A stretch of DNA of 64,000 nt from Colletes latitarsis (taxonomy: Eukaryota; Arthropoda; Insecta; Hymenoptera; Colletidae). The position numbers and the translations under genes are program-made. Shown here one piece after another: positions 1 through 11,193 of this stretch. Numbering within the stretch: position 1 is the stretch's first letter; the number at the start of each line of letters is the position of its first letter. Location of the stretch: assembly GCF_051014445.1 (NCBI RefSeq), contig NC_135134.1, positions 5,175,672 to 5,239,671 of the forward strand, given 5' to 3'. Below the pieces are notes generated by a model. It was not told the DNA's origin, searched no databases, and worked only from the letters and a program-made list of their open reading frames with translations.

Positions 1-113
1 CTTGTTGAACGGATCCTGGGTTTTTTCTGGTTTCGATCACGTAGTAAGGCGGTACCACACTGAAACATTCAATTAAACCTGGTTTCGATCAATATTTTTG
101 AGGATAACGCATG

Positions 114-135
114 TTAGGTCTGGGTTAGGTCTAGG
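114..135 (+). repeat. Internal 11-bp tandem subrepeat (TTAGGTCT type), representative
   Basis: Two adjacent 11-mers, TTAGGTCTGGG and TTAGGTCTAGG, sit at monomer positions 81-102. Most monomers keep the pair in some form, such as TTATGTCTGGG followed by ATAGGTCTGGG. They carry the TTAGG word found in arthropod telomeres, but at an 11-bp spacing and only twice per monomer, so this is not telomeric DNA. Confidence 0.75.
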
Positions 136-378
136 ATTTGCCCTAATCAGGCTTATAATTTCGCATATTTCTCAAACTCCATGGCTAGATCCTGGGCTTT
201 TTCTGGATTGGATCACGTAGTAATGTGGTACCACAAAGAAGCAGTAAATTAAACCTGGTTTCGATCAATATTTTAGAGGATAACGCAAGTTAGGTCTGGG
301 ATAGGTCCGGGATTTGCCCTCATCAGGGTCATATCTTCGCATTTTTCACATACTTGTTGAACAGATCCCTGGCTTTTT

Positions 379-443
379 CTGGTTTGGATCACGTAGTAAT
401 GTGGTACCACACTGAAACAGTCCATAAAACCTGGTTTCGATCA
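379..443 (+). repeat. Pair of internal 13-bp boxes, CTGGTTTSGATCA, representative
   Basis: CTGGTTTGGATCA at 379-391 is followed 52 bp later by CTGGTTTCGATCA at 431-443. Both boxes occur in nearly every monomer, one across the monomer junction and one at positions 46-58, and usually differ at a single base. They suggest that the 176-bp unit grew from shorter repeats. Hybrid boxes elsewhere show that the two exchange sequence. Confidence 0.8.
400..411 (+). repeat. Conserved 12-bp perfect palindrome TGTGGTACCACA, representative
   Basis: TGTGGTACCACA equals its own reverse complement and contains a KpnI/Acc65I site (GGTACC), so such an enzyme would cut most monomers into a 176-bp ladder. It lies at monomer positions 15-26 of most copies. 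Variant centres include GGTTCC, GGTGCC, GGTATC, GATACC and GGAACC, while the flanking CACACTGAAAC is steady. A dimeric protein could bind such a site, but nothing in the sequence identifies one. Confidence 0.85.
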
Positions 444-599
444 GTATTTTGGAGGATAACGCATGTTATGTCTGGGATAGGCCTGGGATTTGCCTTCATC
501 AGACACTTACTTTCGCATTCTCCACATACTTGTTGAACAGATCCTGGGTTTTTTCTGGTTTGGATCACGTAGCAATGTGGTACCACACTGAAACAGTCC

Positions 600-990
600 A
601 TTAAACCTGGTTTCGATCAATATTTTAGAGGATAACGCATGTTATGTCTAGTTTAGGCCGGGGATTTGCCCTCATCAGACACATATTTTCGCGTTCTACA
701 CATACCTGTTAATCAGATCCTGGGTATTTTTCTGGTTCGGATCAGGTAGTAATGTGGTGCCACACTGAAACAGTCGATTAAACCTGGGTTCGATCAATAT
801 TTTTGAGGATAACGCATGTTAGGTCTTTGTTAGGCCTGGGATTTTCCCTCATCAGACACATACTATCGCATTCTCCACATACTTGTTGAACGGATCCTGG
901 GTTTTTTCTGGTTTGGATCACGTAGTAAGGCGGTACCACACTGAAACATTCAATTAAACCTGGTTTCGATCAATATTTTTGAGGATAACG
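600..990. repeat. Dispersed two-monomer haplotype X, copy 1
   Basis: Recognised by GTTTAGGCCGGGGATTTGCC, then CGTTCTACACATACCTGTTA and a GGGTATTTTTCTGG tail, then a monomer with GGGTTCGATCAATATTTTT and GGTCTTTGTTAGGCC, then an AAGGCGG monomer. The same order recurs at 20199-20589 and 42215-42605. The GTTTAGGCCGGGG monomer alone also appears near 22540, 24825, 27645, 29760, 32757, 43324 and 43501. Long-range copying of a fixed block is the simplest explanation. Confidence 0.8.
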
Positions 991-3900
991 CAAGTTAGGT
1001 CTGGGATAAGTCCGGGATTTGCCCCATCAGGGTCATCCTTTCGCCTTTTTCACATACTTGTTGTACAGATCCCTGGCTTATTCTGGTTTGGATCATGTAC
1101 TAATCTGGTACCACACTGAAACAGTCGATTAAAACAGGTTTCGATCAATATTTTTGAGGGTGACGCATGTTAGGTCTAGATTAGGCCTGGGATTTTCCCT
1201 CGTCAGACACATACTTTCGCATTCTTCACATAGTTGTTGAACGGATCCTGGGTTTTTCTGGATTGGATCACGTAGCAAGGTGGTACCACACTGAAACAGT
1301 CGGTTAAACCTGGTCTTGATAAATATTTTAGAGGTTAACGCATGCTTGGTCTGGGTTAGGTCTAGGATTTGCCCTAATCAGGCTCATAATTTCGCATATT
1401 TCTCATACTTCATGGCTAGATCCTGGGCTTTTTCTGGATTGGATCACGTAGTAATGTGGTACCACACTGAAACAGTAAATTAAACCTGGTTTCGATCAAT
1501 ATTTTAGAGGATAACGCAAGTTAGGTCTGGGATAGGTCCGGGATTTGCCCTCATCAGGGTCATATCTTCGCATTCTCCACATACTTGTTGAACAGATCCT
1601 GGGTTTTTTCTGGTTTGGATCACGTAGTAATGTGGTTCCACACTGAAACAGTCGATTAAAACAGGTTTCGGTCAATATTTTAGATGATAACGCAAGTTAT
1701 GTCTGGGATAGGTCTGGGATTTGCCCTCGTCAGGCTCATACTTTCGCATTCTTCACATACTAGTTGTACAGATCCTGCGTTTTTTTCTGGTTTGGATCAC
1801 GTAGTAATGTGGTACCACACTGAAACAGTCGATTAAACCTGGTTTCGACCAATATTTTAGAGGATAACGCAAGTTCGGTCTGGGATAGGTCCGGGATTTG
1901 CCCTCATCAGGGTCATATCTTCGCAATTTTTCACATACTTGTTGAACAGATCCCTGGCTTTTTCTGGATTGAATCACGTAGTAATGTGGTACCACACTGA
2001 AACATTCAATTAAATCTGGCCTTGATAAATATTTTAGAGGATAGCGCATGTTTGGTCTGGGTTAGGTCTAGGATTTGCCCTCAGCGGGCTCATACTATCG
2101 CATATTTCTCATACTTGATGGCTATATCCTGGGCTTTTTCTGGATTGGATCAGGTAGTAATGTGGTATCACACTGAAACATTCAATTAATCCTGGTTTCG
2201 ATCAATATTTTAGAGGATAACGCATGTTATGGTTAGGATAGGCCAGGGATTTTCCCTCATCAGACACATCCTTTCGCATTCTTCACATACATATGGAACG
2301 GATCCAGGGTTTTTTCTGGTTTGGATCACGTAGTAATGTGGTACCACACTGAATCTGTCCATTAAACCTGGTTTCGATGAATATTTTAGAGGATAACGCA
2401 TGTTATGTCTAGGTTAGGCCTGGGATTTGCCCTCATCAGACACATACTTTCGCATTCTCCAGATACTTGTTGAACAGATCCTGGGCTTCTTCTGGTTTGG
2501 ATCACACAGTAATGTGGGACCACACTGAAACAGTCCATTAAACCTAGTTTCGATCAATATTTTAGAGGATAACGCATGTTAGGTCTAGGTTAGGCCTGGG
2601 ATTTGCCCTCATTAGGGTCATACTTTCGCATTTTACACATACTTGTTGAACAGATCCCTGGCTTATTCTGGTTTGGATCATGTACTAATGTGGTACCACA
2701 CTGAAACAGTCCATTAAACCTGGTTTGGATCAATATTTCAGAGAATAACACATGTTAGGTCTGGGTTAGGACTAGGATTTGCCCTCAGCAGGCTCATACT
2801 TTCGCATATTCCTCACACTTGATGGCCAATTTCTGGGCTTTTTCTGGTTTGGATCACGTAGTAATGTGGTTCCACACTGAAGCAGTCCATTAAACCTAGT
2901 TTCGATCAATATTTTAGAGGATAACGCATGTTAGGTCTGGGTTAGGTCTGGGATTTGCCCTCATCAGGGTCATACTTTCGCCTTTTTCACATACTTGTTG
3001 AACAGATCCCTGGCTTATTCTGGTTTGGATCATGTACTAATGTGGTACCACACTGAAACAGTCCGTTAATCCTGGTTTGGATCAATATTTTAGAGAATAA
3101 CTCATGTTAGGTCTAGGTTAGGCCTGGGATTTGCCCTCATCAGGGTCATACTTTCGCCTTTTTCACATACTTGTTGAACAGATTCCTGGCTTATTCTGGT
3201 TTGGATCATGTACTAATGTGGTACCACACTGAAACAGTCCATTAAACCTGGTTTGGATCAATATTTTAGAGAATAACGCATGTTAGGTCTTGGTTAGTTC
3301 TGGGATTTGCTCTCATCAGGCTCGTACTTTCGCATATTTCTCATAGTTGATGGCCAGATTCTGGGCGTTTTCTGGTTTGGATCACGTAGTAATGTGGTAC
3401 CACACTGAAACAGTCGATTAAAACAGGTTTCGGTCAATATTTTAGATGATAACGCAAGTTATGTCTGGGATAGGTTTGGGATTTGCCATCATCAGGCGCA
3501 TACTTTCGCATTCTCCACATACTTGTTGAACAGATCCTGGGTTTTTTCTGGTTTGGATCACGTAGTAATGTGGTACCACACTGATACAGTCCATTAAACC
3601 TGGTTTCGATCAATATCTTAGAGGATAACGCATATTATGTCTGAGATAGGTCTGGGATTTGCCCTCATCAGGACCATAGTTTCGCGTTTTTCACATACTT
3701 GTTGAACAGATTCTGGGTTTTTTCATGTTAGGATCACGTAGTAATGTGGTGCCACACTGAAACAGTCCATTAAACCTGGTTTCGATCAATATTTTATAGG
3801 ATAACGCATGTTAGGTCTGGCATAGGTCCCGGATTTGCCCTCATCAGGGTCACATCTTCGCATTTTTCACATACTTGTTGAACAGATCCCTGGCTTTTTC

Positions 3901-4271
3901 TGGATTGGATCACGTAGTAACGTGGTGCCACACTGAAACAGTCCATTAAACCTGGTTTCGATCAATATAATAGAGAATGACGCATGTTAGGTCTAGGTTT
4001 GGTCTGGGATTTGCTCTTATCAGGCTCGTACATTCGCATATTTCTCATAGCTGATGGCCAGATTCTGGGCTTTTTCTGGTTTGGATCACGTAGTAATGTG
4101 GTTCCACACTGAAACAGTCGATTAAAACAGGTTTCGGTCAATATTTTAGATGATAACGCAAGTTATGTCTGGGATAGGTCTGGGATTTGCCCTCGTCAGG
4201 CTCATACTTTCGCATTCTTCACATACTAGTTGTACAGATCCTGGGTTTTTTTCTGGTTTGGATCACGTAGT

Positions 4272-5687
4272 TATGTGGTACCACACTGAAGCAGTCCATT
4301 AAACCTGGTTTCGATCAATATTTTAGAGGATAACGCATGTTATGTCTGGGATAGGCCTGGGATTTGCCATCATCAGACACATACTTTCGCATTCTTCACA
4401 TACTTGTTGAACGGATACTGGGGTTTTTCTGGTTTGGATCACGTAGCAATGTGGTACCACACTGAAACAGTCCATCAAACCTGGTTTCGATCAATATAAT
4501 AGAGAATGACGCATGTTAGGTCTAGGTTAGGTCTGGCATTTGCTCTTATCAGGCTCGTACATTCGCATATTTCTCATAGCTGATGGCCAGATCCTTGGTT
4601 TTTTCTGGTTTGGATCACGTAGTAATGTGGTACCACACTGATACAGTCCATTAAACCTGGTTTCGATCAATATTTTAGTGGATAACGCATGTTATGTCTG
4701 AGATAGGTCTGGGATTTGCCCTCATCAGGACCATAGTTTCGCGTTTTTCACATACTTGTTGAACAGATTCTGGGTTTTTTCATGTTTCGATCACGTAGTA
4801 ATGTGGTACCACACTGATACAGTCCATTAAACCTGGTTTCGATCAATATTTTAGAGAATGGCGCATGTTAGGTCTAGGTTAGGTTTGGGATTTGCTCTTA
4901 TCAGGCTCGTACATTCGCATATTTCTCATAGCTGATGGCCAGATTCTGGGCTTTTTCTGGTTTGGATCACGTAGTAATGTGTTTCCACACTGAAACAGTC
5001 GATTAAAACAGGTTTCGGTCAATATTTGAGGTGATAACGCAAGTTATGTCTGGGATAGGTCTGGGATTTGCCCTCGTCAGGCTCATACTTTCGCATTCTT
5101 CACATACTAGTTGTACAGATCCTGGGTTTTTTTCTGGTTTGGATCACGTAGTTATGTGGTACCACACTGAAGCAGTCCATTAAACCTGGTTTCGATCAAT
5201 ATTTTAGAGGATAACGCATGTTATGTCTGGGATAGGCCTGGGATTTGCCATCATCAGACACATACTTTCGCATTCTTCACATACTCGTTGAACGGATCCT
5301 GGGGTTTTTCTGGTTTGGATCACGTAGCAATGTGGTACCACACTGAAACAGTCCATTAAACCTGGTTTCGATCAATATTTTAGATGATAACGCAAGTTAT
5401 GTCTGGGATAGGTCTGGGATTTGCCCTCGTGAGGCTCATACTTTCGCATTCTTCACATACTTGTTGAACAGATCCCAGGCTTTTTCTGGTTTGGATCACG
5501 TAGTAATGTGGCACCACACTGAAACTGTCCATTAAACCTGGTTTCGATCAATATTTTAGAGGATAACGCATGTTATGTCTGAGATAGGTCTGGGATTTGC
5601 CCTCATCAGGACCATAGTTTCGCGTTTTTCACATACTTGTTGAACAGATTCTGGGTTTTTTCATGTTTCGATCACGTAGTAATGTGG
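4272..5687. repeat. Higher-order duplication, copy 1 (13-monomer offset)
   Basis: The next 1.4 kb reappears 2290 bp downstream at 6562-7977 with only scattered differences. Shared rare variants include GCAGTCCATT at the left end, TCTGGCATTTGCTC, GTGTTTCCACAC (4979 and 7269) and ATACTCGTTG (5281 and 7571). Identity breaks down sharply at both ends, so these are true duplication boundaries. Confidence 0.8.
4680..5470. repeat. Five-monomer repeat, copy 1
   Basis: Matches 5561-6351 at an offset of 881 bp (5 monomers plus 1 bp). Both copies share the CATGTTTCGATCACG box, GAGAATGGCGCATG and the CTCGTGAGGCTC monomer in the same order. The two copies are separated by only about 90 bp, so they are in effect tandem. 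Confidence 0.8.
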
Positions 5688-6351
5688 TACCACACTGATA
5701 CAGTCCATTAAACCTGGTTTCGATCAATATTTTAGAGAATGGCGCATGTTAGGTCTAGGTTAGGTTTGGGATTTGCTCTTATCAGGCTCGTACATTCGCA
5801 TATTTCTCATAGCTGATGGCCAGATTCTGGGCTTTTTCTGGTTTGGATCACGTAGTAATGTGGTTCCACACTGAAACAGTCGATTAAAACAGGTTTCGGT
5901 CAATATTTTAGATGATAACGCAAGTTATGTCTGGGATAGGTCTGGGATTTGCCCTCGTCAGGCTCATACTTTCGCATTCTTCACATACTAGTTGTACAGA
6001 TCCTGGGTTTTTTTCTGGTTTGGATCACGTAGTTATGTGGTACCACACTGAAGCAGTCCATTAAACCTGGTTTCGATCAATATTTTAGGGGATAACGCAT
6101 GTTATGTCTGAGATAGGCCTGGGATTTGCCATCATCAGACACATACTTTCGCATTCTTCACATACTCGTTGAACGGATCCTGGGGTTTTTCTGGTTTGGA
6201 TCACGTAGCAATGTGGTACCACACTGAAACAGTCCATTAAACCTGGTTTCGATCAATATTTTAGATGATAACGCAAGTTATGTCTGGGATAGGTCTGGGA
6301 TTTGCCCTCGTGAGGCTCATACTTTCGCATTCTTCACATACTTGTTGAACG
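5561..6351. repeat. Five-monomer repeat, copy 2
   Basis: Partner of 4680-5470. The match ends at about 6351, where the monomer switches to a CGGATCCTGGTTTC tail. That tail leads into a strongly degenerate monomer whose central palindrome is lost (6388-6399). Confidence 0.75.
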
Positions 6352-6387
6352 GATCCTGGTTTCTTTCTGGTTTGGATCACGTAGCAA

Positions 6388-6399
6388 TGTTTACCCAAA
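6388..6399 (+). repeat. Degenerate palindrome slot
   Basis: The position normally held by TGTGGTACCACA reads TGTTTACCCAAA here, so the dyad symmetry is gone and the KpnI site is lost. A milder relative (TGTTTTACCACA) lies near 10084. This is one of the few monomers in the window in which the palindrome is destroyed rather than altered at its centre. Confidence 0.8.
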
Positions 6400-6561
6400 C
6401 TGAAACAGTCGATTGAAACTGGTTTCGATCAATATTTTAGAGGATAACGCATGTTAGGTCTGGGATAGGTCCGGGATTTGCCCTCATCAGGGTCATATTT
6501 TCGCATTTTTCACATACTTGTTGAACAGATCCCTGGCTTTTTCTGGATTGGATCACGTAGT

Positions 6562-7977
6562 AATGTGGTACCACACTGAAGCAGTCCATTAAACCTGGTT
6601 TCGATCAATATTTTAGAGGATAACGCATGTTATGTCTGGGATAGGCCTGGGATTTGCCATCATCAGACACATACTTTCGCATTCTTCACATACTTGTTGA
6701 ACGGATACTGGGGTTTTTCTGGTTTGGATCACGTAGCAATGTGGTACCACACTGAAACAGTCCATCAAACCTGGTTTCGATCAATATAATAGAGAATGAC
6801 GCATGTTAGGTCTAGGTTAGGTCTGGCATTTGCTCTTATCAGGCTCGTACATTCGCATATTTCTCATAGCTGATGGCCAGATCCTTGGTTTTTTCTGGTT
6901 TGGATCACGTAGTAATGTGGTACCACACTGACACAGTCCATTAAACCTGGTTTCGATCAATATTTTAGTGGATAACGCATGTTATGTCTGAGATAGGTCT
7001 GGGATTTGCCCTCATCAGGACCATAGTTTCGCGTTTTTCACATACTTGTTGAACAGATTCTGGGTTTTTTCATGTTTCGATCACGTAGTAATGTGGTACC
7101 ACACTGATACAGTCCATTAAACCTGGTTTCGATCAATATTTTAGAGAATGGCGCATGTTAGGTCTAGGTTAGGTTTGGGATTTGCTCTTATCAGGCTCGT
7201 ACATTCGCATATTTCTCATAGCTGATGGCCAGATTCTGGGCTTTTTCTGGTTTGGATCACGTAGTAATGTGTTTCCACACTGAAACAGTCGATTAAAACA
7301 GGTTTCGGTCAATATTTTAGGTGATAACGCAAGTTATGTCTGGGATAGGTCTGGGATTTGCCCTCGTCAGGCTCATACTTTCGCATTCTTCACATACTAG
7401 TTGTACAGATCCTGGGTTTTTTTCTGGTTTGGATCACGTAGTTATGTGGTACCACACTGAAGCAGTCCATTAAACCTGGTTTCGATCAATATTTTAGAGG
7501 ATAACGCATGTTATGTCTGGGATAGGCCTGGGATTTGCCATCATCAGACACATACTTTCGCATTCTTCACATACTCGTTGAACGGATCCTGGGGTTTTTC
7601 TGGTTTGGATCACGTAGCAATGTGGTACCACACTGAAACAGTCCATTAAACCTGGTTTCGATCAATATTTTAGATGATAACGCAAGTTATGTCTGGGATA
7701 GGTCTGGGATTTGTCCTCGTGAGGCTCATACTTTCGCATTCTTCACATACTTGTTGAACAGATCCCAGGCTTTTTCTGGTTTGGATCACGTAGTAATGTG
7801 GCACCACACTGAAACTGTCCATTAAACCTGGTTTCGATCAATATTTTAGAGGATAACGCATGTTATGTCTGAGATAGGTCTGGGATTTGCCCTCATCAGG
7901 ACCATAGTTTCGCGTTTCTCACATACTTGTTGAACAGATTCTGGGTTTTTTCATGTTTCGATCACGTAGTAATGTGG
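6562..7977. repeat. Higher-order duplication, copy 2 (13-monomer offset)
   Basis: Partner of 4272-5687 at an offset of 2290 bp, which is 13 monomers plus 2 bp. Small differences such as TTTGTCCTCGTG here against TTTGCCCTCGTG in copy 1 mark a little divergence since duplication. The right end is at about 7977, where GTGGTGCC replaces GTGGTACC and the two tracts part. Confidence 0.8.
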
Positions 7978-8304
7978 TGCCACACTGAAACAGTCCATTA
8001 AACCTGGTTTCGATCAATATAATAGAGAATGACGCATGTTAGGTCTAGGTTAGGTCTGGGATTTGCTTTTATCAGGCTCGTACATTCGCATATTTCTCAC
8101 AGCTGATGGCCAGATTCTGGGCTTTTTCTGGTTTGGATCACGTAGTAATGTGGTTCCACACTGAAACAGTCGATGAAAACAGGTTTCGGTCAATATTTTA
8201 GATGATAACGCAAGGTATGTCTGGGATAGGTCTGGGATTTGCCCTCGTGAGGCTCATACTTTCGCATTCTTCACATACTTGTTGAACAGATCCCAGGCTT
8301 TTTC

Positions 8305-9138
8305 TGGTTTGGATCACGTAGTAATGTGGTGCCACACTGAAACAGTCCATTAAACCTGGTTTCGATCAATATTTTAGAGAACGACGCATGTTAAGTCTAT
8401 GTTAGGTCTGGGATTTGCTCTCATCAGGCTCGTACTTTCGCATATTTCTCATAGCTGATGGCCAGATTCTGGGCTTTTTCTGGTTTGGATCACGTAGTAA
8501 TGTGGTTCCACACTGAAACAGTCGATTAAAACAGGTTTCGAACAATATTTTAGAGGATAACGCATGTGAGGTCTGGGATAGGTCTGGGATTTGCCCTCAT
8601 CAGGCTCATAGTTTCGCGTTTTTCACATACTTGTAGAACAGATCCTGGGTTTTTTCTGGTTTGGATCACGTAGTAATGTGGTACCTCACTGAAACAGTCC
8701 ATTAAACCTGGTTTCGATCAATATTTTAGAGGATAACGCATGTTATGTCTGAGATAGGTCTGGGATTTGCCCTCATCAGGCTCATAGTTTCGCGTTTTTC
8801 ACATACTTGTTGAACAGATTCTGGGTTTTTTCTGGTTTGGATCACGTAGTAATGTGGTGCCACACTGAAACAGTCCATTAAACCTGGTTTCGATCAATAT
8901 TTTAGAGAACGACGCATGTTAGGTCTAGGTTAGGTCTGGGATTTGCTCTTATCAGGCTCGTACTTTCGCATATTTCTCATAGCTGATGGCCAGATTCTGG
9001 GCTTTTTCTGGTTTGGATCACGTAGTAATGTGGTTCCACACTGAAACAGTCGATTAAAACAGGTTTCGAACAATATTTTAGAGTATAACGCATGTGAGGT
9101 CTGGGATAGGTCTGGGATTTGCCCTCATCAGGCTCATA
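8305..9138. repeat. Three-monomer (528-bp) repeat, 1.6 copies
   Basis: The tract 8305-8610 matches 8833-9138 at an offset of 528 bp. Shared rare variants are GAGAACGACGCATG and CAGGTTTCGAACAATATT. The left copy carries GTTAAGTCTATG where the right has GTTAGGTCTAGG. Confidence 0.75.
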
Positions 9139-10811
9139 CTTTCGCATATTTCTCATACTTGATGGCCAAATTCTGGGCTTTTTCTGGTTTGGATCACGTA
9201 GTAATGTGGTTCCACACTGAAACAGTCCATTAAACCTAGTTTCGATCAATATTTTAGAGGGCAACGCATGTTAGGTCTGGATTAGGTCTAGGATTTGCCC
9301 TCATCAGGCTCATACTTTCGCACATTTCTCATACTTGATGGCTAGATCCTGGGCTTTTTCTGGTTTGGATCACGTAGTAATGTGGTTCCACACTGAAACA
9401 GTCCATTAAACCTAGTTTCGATCAATATTTTAGAGGATAACGCATGTTAGGTCTAGGTTAGGCCTGGGATTTGCCCACATCAGGGTCATACTTTCGCATT
9501 TTTCACATACTTGTTGAACAGATCCCTGGCTTATTCTGGTTTGGATCATGTACTAATGTGGTACCTCACTGAAACAGTCCATTAAACCTGGTTTGGATCA
9601 ATATTTTAGAGAATAACACATGTTAGGTCTGGGTTAGGACTAGGATTTGCCCTCAGCAGGCTCATACTTTCGCATATTTCTCATACTTGATGGCCAGATT
9701 CTGGGCTTTTTCTGGTTTGGATCACGTAGTAATGTGGTTCCACACTGAAACAGTCCATTAAACCTAGTTTCGAACAATATTTTAGAGGATAACGCATGTT
9801 AGGTCTGCGATAGGTCCGGGATTTGCCCTCATCAGGGACATATTTTCGCATTTTCACATTCTTGTTGAACAGATCCCTGGCTTTTTCTGGATTGGATCAC
9901 GTAGTAATGTGGTGCCACACTGAAACAGTCCATTAAACCTGGTTTCGATCAATATTTTAGAAGATAACGCATGTTAGGTCTGGGTTGGGACTAGGATTTG
10001 CCCTCAGCAGGCTCATACTTTCGCATATTTCTCATACTTGTTGAACGGATCCTGGTTTTTTTCTGGTTTGGATCACGTAGCAATGTTTTACCACACTGAA
10101 ACAGTCGATTAAAACTGGTTTCGATCAATATTTTAGAGGATAACGCATGTTAGGTCTGGGATAGGTCCGGTATTTGCCCTCATCAGGGTCATATTTTCGC
10201 ATTTTTCACATACTTGTTGAACAGATCCCTGGCTTTTTCTGGTTTGGATCAGGTAGTAATGTGGTACCACACTGAAACTGTCCATTAAACCTGGTTTCGA
10301 TCAATATTTTAGAGGATAACGCCAGTTAGGTCTGGGATAGCCCTGGGATTTTCCCTCATCAGACACATACTTTCGCATTCTTCACATACTTGTTGAACGG
10401 ATCCTGGGTTTTTTCTGGTTCGGATCACGTAGTAATGTGGTACCACACTGAAACATACAATTAGACCTGGTCTTGATAAATATTTTAGAGAATAACGCAT
10501 GTTATGTCTAGGATAGCCCTGGGATTTGCCCTCATCAGACACATACTTTCGCATTCTCCACATACTTGTTGAACATATCCTGGGTTTTTTCTGGTTCGGA
10601 TCACGTAGTAATGTGGTACCACACTGAAACATTCAATTAGACCTGGTCTTGATAAATATTTTAGAGGATAACGCATATTAGGTCTGGGTTAGATCTAGGA
10701 TTTGCCCTCATCAGGCTCATACTTTCGCATATTTCTCATACTTGATGGCCAGATTCTGGGCTTTTTCTGGTTTGGATCACGTAGTAATGTGGTACCACAC
10801 TGAAACAGTCC

Positions 10812-11163
10812 ACTAAACCTGGTTTCGATCAATAATTTCGAGGGTAACGCATGTTAGATCTGGGTTATGTCTAGGATTTGCCCTAATCAGGCTCATCGTT
10901 TCGCGTTTTTTACATACTTGTTGAACAGATTCTGTATTTTTTCTGGTTTGGATCACGTAGTAATGTGGTACCACACTGAAACAGTAAATCAATCCTGGTT
11001 TCGATCAATAATTTTGAGGGTAACGCATGTTAGATCTGGGTTATGTCTAGGATTTGCCCTAATCAGGCTCATCGTTTCGCGTTTTTCACATACTTGTTGA
11101 ACAGATTCTGTATTTTTTCTGGTTTGGATCACGTAGTAATGTGGTACCACACTGAAACAGTAA
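10812..11163. repeat. Two adjacent near-identical monomers
   Basis: Two neighbouring 176-bp units share the rare run GATCTGGGTTATGTCTAGG and a TTCTGTATTTTTTCTGG tail. They differ at few bases, such as AATAATTTCGAGG against AATAATTTTGAGG. Elsewhere in this block neighbours differ much more, so this looks like a recent single-monomer duplication. Confidence 0.75.
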
Positions 11164-11193
11164 ATTAAACCTGGTTTCGATCAATATTTTAGA

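Larger units (their letters stand above)
1..3400. repeat. Satellite block, mixed diverged monomers
   Basis: About 19 monomers of both tail types in no clear higher-order order. Neighbouring copies differ at many positions, for example GTAAGGCGGTACC at 45-57 and 914-926, GATCATGTACTAATG at 2672-2686, and GATCACACAG near 2500. The block holds single copies of haplotypes that are common between 20 and 44 kb, such as the AAGGCGG monomer followed by a CTCAAACTCCATGG monomer at 1-200. No long near-identical duplication lies within it. This fits an older or less homogenised stretch. Confidence 0.85.
3401..9000. repeat. Satellite block with short higher-order repeats (3, 5 and 13 monomers)
   Basis: This block is more homogeneous than its flanks. 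Three nested periods are visible: 528 bp (3 monomers) near its right end, 881 bp (5 monomers) at 4680-6351, and 2290 bp (13 monomers) linking 4272-5687 to 6562-7977. Diagnostic variants are TCAATATAATAGAGAATGACG, the CATGTTTCGATCACG box, a GTTATGTGG monomer and CTCGTGAGGCTC. The overlap of periods shows a 5-mer amplified first or together with a longer 13-mer duplication. Confidence 0.85.

Noticed and set aside
776..810. RNA polymerase III B box and T-run terminator (GGGTTCGATCAATATTTTT), implying a tRNA-derived repeat
   Set aside because: The word lacks the required C near the end of the B box consensus (GWTCRANNC), no convincing A box is spaced correctly, and no cloverleaf can be drawn around it.
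10867..11100. Plus-strand frames of 60-77 codons (354-536, 10867-11100, 15190-15393, 43732-43950, 45805-46017)
   Set aside because: Same satellite in plus-strand frames, with no conservation across copies and no coding signals.
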